Below, one piece after another: positions 35,259-45,129 of a stretch of DNA of 64,000 bases. Location: positions 1-64,000 of IMG/VR virus record IMGVR_UViG_3300035180_000402; one strand, written 5' to 3'. Within the stretch, counting starts at the first letter, position 1. The number at the start of each line of letters is the position of its first letter. A program made the position numbers and the translations under genes. The stretch comes from a virus. Under the pieces are notes generated by a model, which ran no database searches, had not been told where the DNA came from, and worked only from the letters and a program-made list of their open reading frames with translations.

Positions 35259-37109
35259 ATGATAAGAAAACCTGTAGACTTAAGTACAGTCGTTCCAAAT
35301 TTTTCAGATTTTGTTGCAGCTTTACAGCAAGATCTTAGAGCACGAGACTCTTGGAAGGACCTTGTTGATGGTAGTACCGGAGAAACCTTAATAGAACATA
35401 ATGCTGCTATTGGGACATTTCTACAGCAATCTTTAGAGACTGCCTTTAAAGAGTGTTTTACAGATACAGCCTCCAGAGATAGTTCTATTTATGCAATAAC
35501 TAGAATGTTGGGTATTAGAGTATCCAGAAAATTACCTGGAGTGCAAAGTTGTAACATTCAAAGATCCAATATGCTTAACTTGCCTATAAGTAATTCATTG
35601 GTTATTCCAGAATTTTCACAGTTTACTGTTGGTGATGATATTCCTTTTTATAATAGATCTACCTTGAACTTTGTAGAATCTAGTGCAACATTAAATAATG
35701 TTCTTTTATATCAAGGTAAAATTTATACTAAAAAGTATGTAAGCTCTGGAGAACCATTTCAGAGAATAATAATTCAATCATCCTCACCAATGTCTATATC
35801 AGATATAGATATAATTGTTTATGTTGGAGATGAAAAATGGACTGTCGTTTATGATGGTTTATGGAATTATGGAATAGATGATAAAGTTGTAGCAGATTCT
35901 ACTTTAGGTACTGGTGACGTTATTCTTCAGTTTGGAAATGGCTATAATGGAGCATTACCTGCAACTAATCAAGATATAACCGTACAGTATGTAGAGACTT
36001 ATGGTGCAAAATTAAGTATGATAGGTTCAGGTGCAAACGTTCAATTAAATAATCAACTTAATGGATACTCTATATCTGGTAATATTATACGACTACCAGA
36101 TGTTACCCAAATTTTTACTACCTTAGGTGGTTTGAGTTTAACACTAAGTAGTTTAACTAATCCTACTCCAGTAGTTTATTTACCTTCTGGAAATAGTTGG
36201 GACATAACTAATGTTGGTTTTCAATTAGAAGAGAGTAATGGAGGACTTGCTTTAATAACAGGAGTAAATGGAAATGAAGCAACCTTATCTGTAGTGTCTC
36301 CTTTTACGACAAAAAATTTATCTGCTGGATCCTGGTTTATGTCAGTACCAACTACGGGTCAAGATGAAAAACCTAGTTATTATTATAAGGTTCTATCACC
36401 TAACATGAGCAAGGCAATGGGAAGAGCTGTTACTACTCAAGACCACTCTGCTGTTATAATGCAATACAGCGGAATAAGTGATGTTTTGGTAAGAACAGAA
36501 AAAGATATAATAAAAGCTTTGACGCAAAAAATACAGAAAAGTGCAGAGGTTATAGCTAGAGAACAGTCTCTCAATATTTATAACGGTGTGGATTACTATG
36601 AAATAGTTCCAGATATACATCCTGCACTTCAAAATGTGATATGGGTTTCATTTTTAACATCTAGTGGATTAAGTTTTAATTCACTTCAGAATACCGAATT
36701 TTTAAACTGGTTTAGATCTAAGCAATTTGATGGAACTACTATTAAACTTCAGGTTCCTACTAAAAACATGGTAGATTTATCAATTTCTTTATATTGCAAT
36801 TCTGGAAAAGATCTTCTGGTAGCACAATCATTGGCAGAGACTGCAATAAGAAAGATGTTTGCAACAGACAAGCCTATGTTGAGCAAAAAGATTGTAATGA
36901 ATGATATTTATGATACTTTAAGTAATAGCCTTGATGACTTTTTAGATTATTCTTCTATAGAGGCTAAGTTAGATGGAGTAGCAACCTTTGAGTTAGTTCC
37001 AAAGAATGCAGCTATAGATGACTTCGGTTTTCCTGTACCACCTGGATACTTATATTTGCAGAATTTATCTATAACAGCCAAAACTACAGATAGAAGAAGT
37101 AAAAGGTAG
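35259..37109 (+). CDS. Baseplate wedge protein (gp6/J-like)
   Basis: 616 residues from ATG 35259; an adjacent in-frame ATG at 35256 gives one more residue and cannot be excluded. The N-terminal domain (VPNFSDFVAALQQDLRARDS, then NAAIGTFLQQSLETAFKE, then YAITRMLGIRVSRKLPG) is the start seen in phage baseplate J-like proteins. The C-terminal third has NMVDLSISLYCNSGKDLLVA and DIYDTLSNSLDDFLDYSS. Such proteins form the ring around the hub. Stop and next start are 6 bases apart. Confidence 0.82.
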   Translation: MIRKPVDLSTVVPNFSDFVAALQQDLRARDSWKDLVDGSTGETLIEHNAAIGTFLQQSLETAFKECFTDTASRDSSIYAITRMLGIRVSRKLPGVQSCNIQRSNMLNLPISNSLVIPEFSQFTVGDDIPFYNRSTLNFVESSATLNNVLLYQGKIYTKKYVSSGEPFQRIIIQSSSPMSISDIDIIVYVGDEKWTVVYDGLWNYGIDDKVVADSTLGTGDVILQFGNGYNGALPATNQDITVQYVETYGAKLSMIGSGANVQLNNQLNGYSISGNIIRLPDVTQIFTTLGGLSLTLSSLTNPTPVVYLPSGNSWDITNVGFQLEESNGGLALITGVNGNEATLSVVSPFTTKNLSAGSWFMSVPTTGQDEKPSYYYKVLSPNMSKAMGRAVTTQDHSAVIMQYSGISDVLVRTEKDIIKALTQKIQKSAEVIAREQSLNIYNGVDYYEIVPDIHPALQNVIWVSFLTSSGLSFNSLQNTEFLNWFRSKQFDGTTIKLQVPTKNMVDLSISLYCNSGKDLLVAQSLAETAIRKMFATDKPMLSKKIVMNDIYDTLSNSLDDFLDYSSIEAKLDGVATFELVPKNAAIDDFGFPVPPGYLYLQNLSITAKTTDRRSKR

Positions 37110-37115
37110 GATGTT

Positions 37116-39284
37116 ATGATTCCGACTAAAGCTAGCAATTGGGAATATATCTATTTAGATACTAATACTAACTTGTATGTTCCACATTACTATAACATAA
37201 CTGATAGAGTAATGTTTGAAGATAATGAGTACATAGCTCAAGTAAGTCATTATGCTACTAGTTCTTTCACGCAAGACTACTTAAATGGATATTGGAAACG
37301 TTGGAATCTTATAAAGACTAGAGAATGGCTTCCAGGAACAATTTATGCATCAGGAGATAAAATTAAGTATGGTCATATAACATATATATGTAAATATGGT
37401 CATTTATCTCAAGACTTATTTAGTAAAGATCTTAGTGTAAATTTAGATAACTTAAACTTCGATTTTTTATATAAGAGAAATGATTATAACAAAGTTTCAA
37501 AATCTTTTCCTTGGGCAGGCATAAAAGTATATACCAAAGATGAATTAGTAATAGATAGAGATATAACATATAAGTGTTTACAAGATCACACAGTCAACAC
37601 TCTTGCTGACATATATTCAACTAGACCTTTATATGGTGTAAATTGGAAAAGCTATTGGACTTTTACTATTGAAGAACCTAAAGATTTAAACACTCGTTGG
37701 GCGCAAGGTCGTATCTTTAATATTAATGATCTGGTAGAAAATAATGGTAAGTTATATCTTTGTAAGAGCGCCTATAATGGATTATCTCCTGAGTATATAG
37801 ATAATAATGAACCTGGAATGGGTTCTACTTGGAAAGATTTTTGGGATGAATTTGTACTATGGGATGTAGAACTAACCAGATGTGATTATGTCAACTGGAT
37901 GAGTGATGTACCATTTCTTCGTGATTATTTAGAAGTTATTGATCTATTGCAAATAACTAATATAGATCATCCAATAGTCAAATTGACAAAATTGAGATCA
38001 TTAGATACAGAAACAGAGCAGGAGATATTAAAACTAACCACTAGCTTTTTAGGTTTTTCTTTCCTAGCCGAGTCTTCTTTAATAGATCCATCCTCATATT
38101 ATCAATACATAAATTATTTGTCTATGTATAAGAGTGAGTCTGGAACTGAATCTTACTTAAAATTTTTAAACTTTATAGTAAGACATGATTTAGATATACC
38201 TTCAAACGATACTCCTCTATCTCAGTATATAGATAAAACTACAAAAGTTCCACTTTGGAAAATTAAAGAACTATATACTCATAATTATAAATCTTTTTGG
38301 ACTAAAGAAGAAGTTATTTGTAAGTTAGGACTGAGCAAAAAATACTTTAAAACTACTTTCTTTAGATCTAATGGACAAACAGTATATAATATGTTTGAAA
38401 CAGTTGAATATATGGGTTGGGTTTGGAGTAGTCTTGTTGATAATAATGAAGACTTACCTACTTTAACTTCTCCTTATTGGACCAGAGTTTCTGCTCTACC
38501 TGAATCTGAATTTGTAGATAGTTCATTACTTTCAAATTTTGATGATAGTGAGGTTTTGTATTTAAATTTTCCTATGACATTTAGAGGAACTTGGTTCAAG
38601 CTAGAGTCTTATTATTTGAATGATACAGTAATATATAATGGTAAAATATGGAACTGTATTAAAGCTGGTGCTAAAGGATATATACCTTATGATGGAAGTT
38701 CTTACTGGAGTAAGGTTTCAGATATAAATCTTTTTGAAGTGTATAATAGTTATAAAACATACTATGTAGATGATAAAGTAATGTACAACAATGAAATTTG
38801 GCAGTGTACTAAAGCCAGAATAAAAGGTCAAGAACCATCTGACTCCAGTAGTTCTTGGAACAAGCTCTCTGACTCCAGTTCTGTAGCTAGTTCTGAATTT
38901 AAGAATTATGGTTATTATAGAACCAATAGAGTATATTTATATAGATCTGATGATATGCGTAAGATGGGTTCTGACTTAGAAAAGTATCCTGAATATGCAG
39001 GTATAACTAAAATATTTTATGAATTATCAATTGCAGCTAAAGTAATTTATATAAAGGAGATTGGATATGATTATGTATTATCTAACTTACCAAGACTTGT
39101 TCAGATAAATCCAGATAATAGTGAATTTGAAGAAGCTCACTATATACCATTTATTTGTAATAAAAAAATTACATATCCTACACCTGTAAGAGTAGGCAAT
39201 TGGGTACCAGATGACCTTAGATCTTGTGTAACTTGTCCACAAAAATTATTTACACCTAATATTACCGAAAGTCAACAACTGTAA
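37116..39284 (+). CDS. Baseplate protein (gpI-like core) with carbohydrate-binding-type repeats
   Basis: 722 residues, TAGGATG site. At least four units have the CBM5/12 chitin-binding pattern (a W/Y-x-Y..GD.V.Y...Y.C form): TIYASGDKIKYGHITYICK, GRIFNINDLVENNGKLYLCK, SYYLNDTVIYNGKIWNCIK and TYYVDDKVMYNNEIWQCTK. Between them, residues 265-350 resemble the helical core of P2 gpI (DYLEVIDLLQ, KLRSLDTETEQEILKLTTS). Position after W- and J-like genes is that of gpI, which connects baseplate and fibres. The repeats may bind cell-surface sugars. Confidence 0.62.
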   Translation: MIPTKASNWEYIYLDTNTNLYVPHYYNITDRVMFEDNEYIAQVSHYATSSFTQDYLNGYWKRWNLIKTREWLPGTIYASGDKIKYGHITYICKYGHLSQDLFSKDLSVNLDNLNFDFLYKRNDYNKVSKSFPWAGIKVYTKDELVIDRDITYKCLQDHTVNTLADIYSTRPLYGVNWKSYWTFTIEEPKDLNTRWAQGRIFNINDLVENNGKLYLCKSAYNGLSPEYIDNNEPGMGSTWKDFWDEFVLWDVELTRCDYVNWMSDVPFLRDYLEVIDLLQITNIDHPIVKLTKLRSLDTETEQEILKLTTSFLGFSFLAESSLIDPSSYYQYINYLSMYKSESGTESYLKFLNFIVRHDLDIPSNDTPLSQYIDKTTKVPLWKIKELYTHNYKSFWTKEEVICKLGLSKKYFKTTFFRSNGQTVYNMFETVEYMGWVWSSLVDNNEDLPTLTSPYWTRVSALPESEFVDSSLLSNFDDSEVLYLNFPMTFRGTWFKLESYYLNDTVIYNGKIWNCIKAGAKGYIPYDGSSYWSKVSDINLFEVYNSYKTYYVDDKVMYNNEIWQCTKARIKGQEPSDSSSSWNKLSDSSSVASSEFKNYGYYRTNRVYLYRSDDMRKMGSDLEKYPEYAGITKIFYELSIAAKVIYIKEIGYDYVLSNLPRLVQINPDNSEFEEAHYIPFICNKKITYPTPVRVGNWVPDDLRSCVTCPQKLFTPNITESQQL

Positions 39285-39314
39285 ATATAATATAATATAA
39301 TAGGAGGTTTTACT

Positions 39315-41879
39315 ATGGCTACAATGCAAATAACTAAAGTCGGTTATGAGCAAATAACCGATGCACTACAAAGTGGTTATACTTTAAAGATTACTAAAGT
39401 TAAATTTGGTACTGGATCAGATTATGTTCCAACAGCAGGAGATGTTGAACTTCATGGTCATATTCTATATGAAGGCCCAATTAGTAATGTGGATGTAGTA
39501 AATGATGATATAATTGATTTTCTTTGTATTTGCCCTGAGAACTTAGGTGTAGACACAGTCACTATTGGTGAAGTTGGATTATATATAGAAAATACTGATG
39601 GAACCGATACTCTATTTGCATTAGCTTGTTATCCTTATCCTTTCAGTAAAGCACCAAATATGCGGTATAAAACACACTGCTTAGTTTTGAATCCATATAT
39701 AAGCAATGCAGTAGATTTAACTTTAACTTGGACTATGAGTTTACCACGAGTTAATTATTATGGAGATTTACCTAATCCGGAAAGAACTGGAGATAATGCT
39801 TATATAGTAAACCACGGATTTACAGATAGTGGTGTTTTAAAACCTTCTTTAGTTACACGATACGCAATGTCTGATACAGGCCCACTAGCGTGGGGGCTCT
39901 TAAATGGAGATTTATATTATGATGGCTATGTTACTCCAGTTGAAGGGGATCCAGCCAGTTTTAAATTAGCTGGTTTACCATTGTCTAACTTTCCTGCCAT
40001 AAATATTAAATTTGCTTTTGTTTATGTTTGTGAAGGTACAGGAAGAACTCAGTGTAGAGCATTATCTTATAATGCATCACTAGATTGCTTTACTACTTTG
40101 TATGAAGACTTTTCCTTAACTGTTAAGGGATCTGGAACTCCTTCCTATGAAGGAGCTTGTAATACAGGTAACACTGCAGGTACTGTGTTGCATATAACTA
40201 ATCTAGATTCAAGCTCAAGAGTATTGATTTGGACAGCGGTAAGGATGGAAGCTACTGGTCTTGTTTTTAGAGGTCGTTGGGATGCAGCAGCAGGATATCC
40301 ATCTAGTCCTATTCCAGGATCATACTGGGTAGTATCTGGTAATGGTATTATAAATGGAACCTGTTATCAAGTTGGAGACTGGATGGTATTTTCTGGTGAT
40401 GAACAGTGGGATAAGATTGATAACACTGAACTACCTTACTTACTATATCGTGGTGATTGGGATGCTTCTACCGGTCAAGCTCCACCGCCACAACCAATAC
40501 AATATTATTGGCAGAATATTCGTCAAGGACATTATTGGGTAATAAGTACTGCTGGAGTTATAGCAGGAGTATGGTTTGATGTTGATGATTGGATAGTATG
40601 GAATGGAACAAAGTGGCAAAAAGTAGATAATAAAGGTGGTCTAAAATTTAGAGGGTATCATGCTATAGTATCTGATAATCATGTGCCTACTGTTTTAACT
40701 GATGGTGACTATTGGATTGTGTCCCAAAAAGGAACTATTAATGGTATTCGTTATGATGTTAAAGATATCCTAGTATGGACAGGTTCAACCTTTATGCGGT
40801 TGATAAATCAAGAAGGCTTAGTTTATCAAGGTCTTTATGACCCAAGCATAACTGGTGAATATCCAGTGCCTTTCAAATCTGGTGATCTTTGGATTGTTAA
40901 AAAGAATGGTGAAGTAACTAATCAAGATGATCCTACAGTTAAAGATAACTTATATGTAGATGATTTTTTAGTAGCTATTCCAACTACTAGTACTACTTTT
41001 ACCTGTGATACTAATAGTAATAGTACCATTTTAAATACTACTGGTAATATGCGTTGGAAAGTAATTTCAGCAGGAGGATTAACCTATCGTGGTACTCATG
41101 ATGCATCTACTGGTATTATGCCAATTCCCCTGCATAAAGGAGACTATTGGGTTATTACTAATCCAGGTTATTTAAATGGTGTATATTATGAAACAAATGA
41201 TTGGATTACATTTAATGGATCTTCTTTTAATAAAGTTAGTAATAGAGAAGGTCTTAAATATCAAGGACTGTGGGAAATTGGTACCAACGGATCTGTACCT
41301 CCAACTCATCCAGTAGAAGGTGACTTTTGGATTGTTAGCTCTCCTGGATCTGTACAAGGCACTGGATATAGTATAGGTGATTGGTTAGTTTGGACAAATT
41401 CTGGATGGACTAACGTTGATAATAGACCTGGATTCTATTATAGAGGAGACTGGAATCCAACTTCAGGAACAAATCCAGTTGCATTAAAAGAAGGCGATTT
41501 GTATCGTATTAACGCTGCTGGTACATTCAATGGCGAGCATGTAGCTCCTGGAGACTTCATTGTTTGGACAACAGCAGGATGGCTCCTGATCTTAGGAACT
41601 CTTGACCGTATAGATATTCCTAGATATAACATAACCACTAATGATTACATGCTCCGTGAGTATGAATATGCAGATGCTTCTACTGGTAAAGTATATAACT
41701 CAGCTAAAAACCTTAAGATAGGATTTGCATTAGAGATTTTATTTAAAGATAGAACTAATCCAGTGTATGTACCATATCTTGAACAATTGAACGAATTAGA
41801 GTTTTGTGGTTGTACTTGTACTTGTACTTGCCAATGTACGGCACCTTGTAACTGTTGTAAAGGCGCAGGTCCAGTTTAA
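39315..41879 (+). CDS. Tail fibre with seven beta repeats and Cys-rich C-terminus
   Basis: 854 residues, AGGAGG site. Residues 1-150 are a P2 gpH/collar-type fibre attachment domain (ITKVKFGTGSDYVPTAGDVE, TIGEVGLYIENTDG). Residues about 315-762 contain seven repeats of 55-75 residues with the pattern Y-R/Q-G..D, GDYW-I/V, G-x-I-NG, DW-x-V-W, W-x-K-V-DN. The last 24 residues start at C831 and hold nine Cys in 18 positions (CGCTCTCTCQ, then CTAPCNCC), ending KGAGPV. That tail is unlike ordinary fibre ends. The gene is next but one to the radical-SAM genes, so its tail is a candidate target. The repeat function is probably sugar binding. Confidence 0.75.
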   Translation: MATMQITKVGYEQITDALQSGYTLKITKVKFGTGSDYVPTAGDVELHGHILYEGPISNVDVVNDDIIDFLCICPENLGVDTVTIGEVGLYIENTDGTDTLFALACYPYPFSKAPNMRYKTHCLVLNPYISNAVDLTLTWTMSLPRVNYYGDLPNPERTGDNAYIVNHGFTDSGVLKPSLVTRYAMSDTGPLAWGLLNGDLYYDGYVTPVEGDPASFKLAGLPLSNFPAINIKFAFVYVCEGTGRTQCRALSYNASLDCFTTLYEDFSLTVKGSGTPSYEGACNTGNTAGTVLHITNLDSSSRVLIWTAVRMEATGLVFRGRWDAAAGYPSSPIPGSYWVVSGNGIINGTCYQVGDWMVFSGDEQWDKIDNTELPYLLYRGDWDASTGQAPPPQPIQYYWQNIRQGHYWVISTAGVIAGVWFDVDDWIVWNGTKWQKVDNKGGLKFRGYHAIVSDNHVPTVLTDGDYWIVSQKGTINGIRYDVKDILVWTGSTFMRLINQEGLVYQGLYDPSITGEYPVPFKSGDLWIVKKNGEVTNQDDPTVKDNLYVDDFLVAIPTTSTTFTCDTNSNSTILNTTGNMRWKVISAGGLTYRGTHDASTGIMPIPLHKGDYWVITNPGYLNGVYYETNDWITFNGSSFNKVSNREGLKYQGLWEIGTNGSVPPTHPVEGDFWIVSSPGSVQGTGYSIGDWLVWTNSGWTNVDNRPGFYYRGDWNPTSGTNPVALKEGDLYRINAAGTFNGEHVAPGDFIVWTTAGWLLILGTLDRIDIPRYNITTNDYMLREYEYADASTGKVYNSAKNLKIGFALEILFKDRTNPVYVPYLEQLNELEFCGCTCTCTCQCTAPCNCCKGAGPV
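41805..41858 (+). repeat. Cys-codon repeat encoding CxCxCxCxCxC tail
   Basis: A TGTACT hexanucleotide occurs three times in a row near 41811-41828, and the block encodes alternating Cys. The region reads C831 to C848 of the fibre. Slippage in this repeat could vary the number of Cys residues between related phages. Confidence 0.8.
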
Positions 41880-41896
41880 ATTAAAGTGAGGATAAT

Positions 41897-42634
41897 ATGT
41901 CAAGAGTATATTTTTGTGTTAAAAACAGTTATTCTTCTACCACTCCTAAACCTGCGAATATTACGTCTGTAGGAGATGTAACTATAACAGTATCTAATTC
42001 AAACATAATAATAAATCAACCCGATGTTCTTATAGACTCAGATAGAGATATACATTTAATAGTTGCTTCAGATTTTACATTTAATACTCCTGGTCTAGTT
42101 CAGACTTCGCATGTTTTTGGTTCAAAGGATTATTTTGATAAAGTACAGGTTTATTATTATAATAATACCTATTTCTATTATTTTGAAAGTGTAGAACATT
42201 ACTGTGCCGTATATGAGCGTCACTTTTCTACAGTTTATTTTAGACATGATCCTACTAAAATATTCTGTGAAGTAACATCTAATGCGATAGCTATTCAAGG
42301 AGCAGGTAAATTTGTTTTTCTAATCAGAGGTCTTTTTGTTTCAGAAAATGTAGTTACCTTGAAAATGCAAGATGAAGAAAAAACTGAAATACCAATATCT
42401 TTAATATCAGATAGTAATACACAAACTACGTTAAACTCTATAAATACTTCTTTCAATACGTTAGAAAATGGTACTATAGTAGATTCCTTTATTCAAAGTC
42501 GTGGATTCTTTTTAGAGCTAGACCCCGATGTTTTAAAAGGTGAAGGTTATCTAATAATAGAGAATGAATTACCTACAAGTTTTGCAATAACCGGTGTATC
42601 TAAGACTAGAAGTAAAATGATGTTCTTTATTTAA
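41897..42634 (+). CDS. Unknown protein between fibre and radical-SAM genes
   Basis: 245 residues, GTGAGGAT site. Beta-rich with many Tyr, Phe and Asn (e.g. KVQVYYYNNTYFYYFESVEH), no membrane segment, no catalytic motif, only four Cys. It lies 17 bases after the Cys-tailed fibre and 34 bases before the first radical-SAM gene, so it is in the same transcript. It might be a fibre-associated protein, or a substrate or partner of the modification enzymes. No family recognised. Confidence 0.55.
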   Translation: MSRVYFCVKNSYSSTTPKPANITSVGDVTITVSNSNIIINQPDVLIDSDRDIHLIVASDFTFNTPGLVQTSHVFGSKDYFDKVQVYYYNNTYFYYFESVEHYCAVYERHFSTVYFRHDPTKIFCEVTSNAIAIQGAGKFVFLIRGLFVSENVVTLKMQDEEKTEIPISLISDSNTQTTLNSINTSFNTLENGTIVDSFIQSRGFFLELDPDVLKGEGYLIIENELPTSFAITGVSKTRSKMMFFI

Positions 42635-42668
42635 AATAATAACTGATTACTGGTAAAGGAAAAATAAA

Positions 42669-44033
42669 ATGATAACTAAACATGATTTAGAAGATGATAT
42701 TTTAACCTTTTCTAAAGATAGGTCTTTTAGGTATTTTAAAACAAAAGGCGGATTATTAGTAAAGAGCTTTCTTAATACAAATAGATACTATATAGAAAGT
42801 GCTGATGATGATTTACCTATTGCCTCTGTTTGTTTTGGAGAAGAAATATTTACTAATGATGAATTAGATCAACTATATGATATTATAAATCAAGATAAAA
42901 AACAGTTACGCCAAGATATATTTAGTTTAGGAATATTCAATTCTACCTGTAATGTTAGTTGTGAATATTGTACTAATGGCGATAGAACTAAAATGCTCCA
43001 GAAGCTACCAAGTATAGAACAACTACAAGAGGTCTTTAATACTTATAACATCAAATATGTAAGTGTAGCTGGAGGAGAACCATTAGTAGAATGGCCCCAA
43101 CTAAAAAATATTCTGACATTTTTAGATGAACAACCTGGTATAAAAACAATGGAAATCTTATCAAATGGAAGATTACTTAAGCCTGAGATACTTGAGTTTA
43201 TATCTAGTTTAACACGAGACGTTAAGTTATTTTTAACTGTTACTACAAAAGAAGACTCAAAAGATCACATGAATATACAAGAGCTTTATGAGTTATATCC
43301 GAAGTTGGTAGGACACCCTGTTGAAATAAATATTGTTATAGACCACTATAAATTTGATGTAGATAGATTTTTATCTTTAATTGTAGAAATGGTTAAAAAA
43401 GGAAATTTTGGAGTAACCTTAAATGCAATACGCAGAGAAGACGCAACAGAAGAAGGACTATTGCAATTAATAAATAATGTAAAAGCAATGATCCGAAGTC
43501 CTCATATTCGTGATTTGTCTTGCCCCGAAGACGATAATCCAACAACACCTTTTTATTATGCAACCGGAAGTTGTAGTAGTGGGATGATTTGTGCTTCATC
43601 TAAAGGTTATTCCTTTTGTTTGGCCTCTATGCCACAATATATAGAACAAACTGTAGAAGGTGTAAAGAATATAAGATATATGCAGTCTAAGCATGGATGT
43701 GAATCTTGTGATGCTTATTTTGATGATGTCTTATGTAAGAATAATATTTTCTCTGGTAGTTGTTATAAACTAGAAAGATTCAACTGTTTAACTTGTCCTA
43801 ATTTATGCCAATGCCAATATCAGAAGTGTTATTATCTTTCAGTGAAAAAAATAACAAATCCAGTTGCAGATTATAATAGAGACTTAAGATGTATAGCTTA
43901 TGTTTTAATTTTCAATCTTATTGACTATATAAAACATCAACATATAGATTATTCTGATAGTAATAGTGTGTATAAAATAGACTCAAATAAAATACCGGAG
44001 AAATTAGTAAATGAATATTTTTCTACTAAATAA
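42669..44033 (+). CDS. Radical SAM enzyme with Cys-rich auxiliary-cluster domain
   Basis: 454 residues. The radical-SAM CxxxCxxC motif is C94, C98, C101 (STCNVSCEYC), followed by a GGEP motif at 135-138 (VSVAGGEPLVEW) that contributes to SAM binding. The C-terminal region has 13 Cys between residues 286 and 388 (including CESCDAYFDDVLC and CLTCPNLCQCQYQKC), enough for two more iron-sulfur clusters as in SPASM/twitch proteins. The N-terminal 85 residues could be a substrate-binding domain. Enzymes of this design usually modify peptides or proteins. The 3' end overlaps the methylthiotransferase-like gene by 23 bases. Confidence 0.82.
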   Translation: MITKHDLEDDILTFSKDRSFRYFKTKGGLLVKSFLNTNRYYIESADDDLPIASVCFGEEIFTNDELDQLYDIINQDKKQLRQDIFSLGIFNSTCNVSCEYCTNGDRTKMLQKLPSIEQLQEVFNTYNIKYVSVAGGEPLVEWPQLKNILTFLDEQPGIKTMEILSNGRLLKPEILEFISSLTRDVKLFLTVTTKEDSKDHMNIQELYELYPKLVGHPVEINIVIDHYKFDVDRFLSLIVEMVKKGNFGVTLNAIRREDATEEGLLQLINNVKAMIRSPHIRDLSCPEDDNPTTPFYYATGSCSSGMICASSKGYSFCLASMPQYIEQTVEGVKNIRYMQSKHGCESCDAYFDDVLCKNNIFSGSCYKLERFNCLTCPNLCQCQYQKCYYLSVKKITNPVADYNRDLRCIAYVLIFNLIDYIKHQHIDYSDSNSVYKIDSNKIPEKLVNEYFSTK

Positions 44034-45129
44034 ACATCACACTTGCTACCTATCAAATTCTGAGTTAAACTTTCTTAGGTTCTGTGCAGAGAAGCTTAAA
44101 GGTCTTGAATATGTAGAACAACCAGAGCTAGCAGATTTAATTGTTTATTCCGGATGTTCTGTTTCTGACGATTATATCATGAGGAATAATAAAGAGCTGG
44201 ATAAACTTATAGCGCTATATCCAGAAAAGAAATTTATGTTATTTGGATGTGCTGCACCTTATGGTGAGCACTCAAATGTAATTAGTATTGTACATCTAGA
44301 ACATTCTAAATTAGATGATCTCTTTAATTTACCTTCTGGTTCAATAAAGCAACTTCACTCTTATTATTTCACCTATGAGAAAATTTTTGAAGATCAGAAA
44401 GCTATTTTTATATCTAGTGGTTGTGCTAGTAATTGTACTTATTGTAATATTAAGTTATCTAGACCTAAATTAAAATCAATGCCTTTAGAAGATATTCTTG
44501 AAAGAGTGAATCAGTTTTATGCAACTAATCATCATTATGTCTTATGCTCAGATGACTGTGGTTCATATGGATTAGATATAGGGACTAATTTTGCAGTTTT
44601 ACTAGAAACTTTAGTTTTAAATTTTCCTGATATACTTATAAATATAAAGTGGGTTAATCCACAATGGTTTATAAAGTATTATGATGTTATAAAGAAATAT
44701 GTGGATACAGGTAATGTTATAGGTATAGAATGTCCTATTCAGTCAGGATCAGATAGAATATTAAAGTTAATGAATCGTCCATATACTGTAGAAGAAGTCA
44801 TTGATAAATGGACCAAGATAAAAGGAAAGTTACTATCTTCTAAAGGTACAGTCATAGTAAACTTTCCTGGAGAAACTTGGGAAGAATTTTTAGCTTCTAT
44901 GTCTTTACGTAAACATTATGAAATTTTTATAGTATATATTTTCAAACTAAACAAAAATACAGCTAGTGCAAATCTTCCAGATAGACGAACAGAGGAGGAT
45001 GCTAAGAGACGACTTGAATATCTAAAAGAACATTATCCAGACATATACTATGGTGGAGATCTTATAGATAATAACTTAGACCGCTGTATAGACAAACCTT
45101 ATATGGTAGATAACTTAGAATATGATTGA
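44011..45129 (+). CDS. Methylthiotransferase-like radical SAM enzyme (MiaB/RimO type, no TRAM)
   Basis: 372 residues. The N-terminal domain has the three cluster Cys of methylthiotransferases: C12, C49 (VYSGCSVSDD) and C80 (FMLFGCAAP). The radical-SAM Cys are C138, C142, C145 (SSGCASNCTYCNIKLSRP). Further conserved parts are ECPIQSGSDRILKLMNRPY and VNFPGETWEEF. Family members add CH3-S groups to tRNA (MiaB, MtaB) or to ribosomal protein S12 (RimO). The usual C-terminal TRAM domain is missing; the protein ends about 70 residues early. The start lies inside the upstream gene behind CCGGAGAA. Its substrate is unknown. Confidence 0.85.
   Translation: MNIFLLNKHHTCYLSNSELNFLRFCAEKLKGLEYVEQPELADLIVYSGCSVSDDYIMRNNKELDKLIALYPEKKFMLFGCAAPYGEHSNVISIVHLEHSKLDDLFNLPSGSIKQLHSYYFTYEKIFEDQKAIFISSGCASNCTYCNIKLSRPKLKSMPLEDILERVNQFYATNHHYVLCSDDCGSYGLDIGTNFAVLLETLVLNFPDILINIKWVNPQWFIKYYDVIKKYVDTGNVIGIECPIQSGSDRILKLMNRPYTVEEVIDKWTKIKGKLLSSKGTVIVNFPGETWEEFLASMSLRKHYEIFIVYIFKLNKNTASANLPDRRTEEDAKRRLEYLKEHYPDIYYGGDLIDNNLDRCIDKPYMVDNLEYD

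Noticed and set aside
39877-39900. GC-rich partial hairpin inside the Cys-tailed fibre gene
   Set aside because: The stem is short with mismatches, is in coding sequence and has no T-run. It is not convincing as a terminator.
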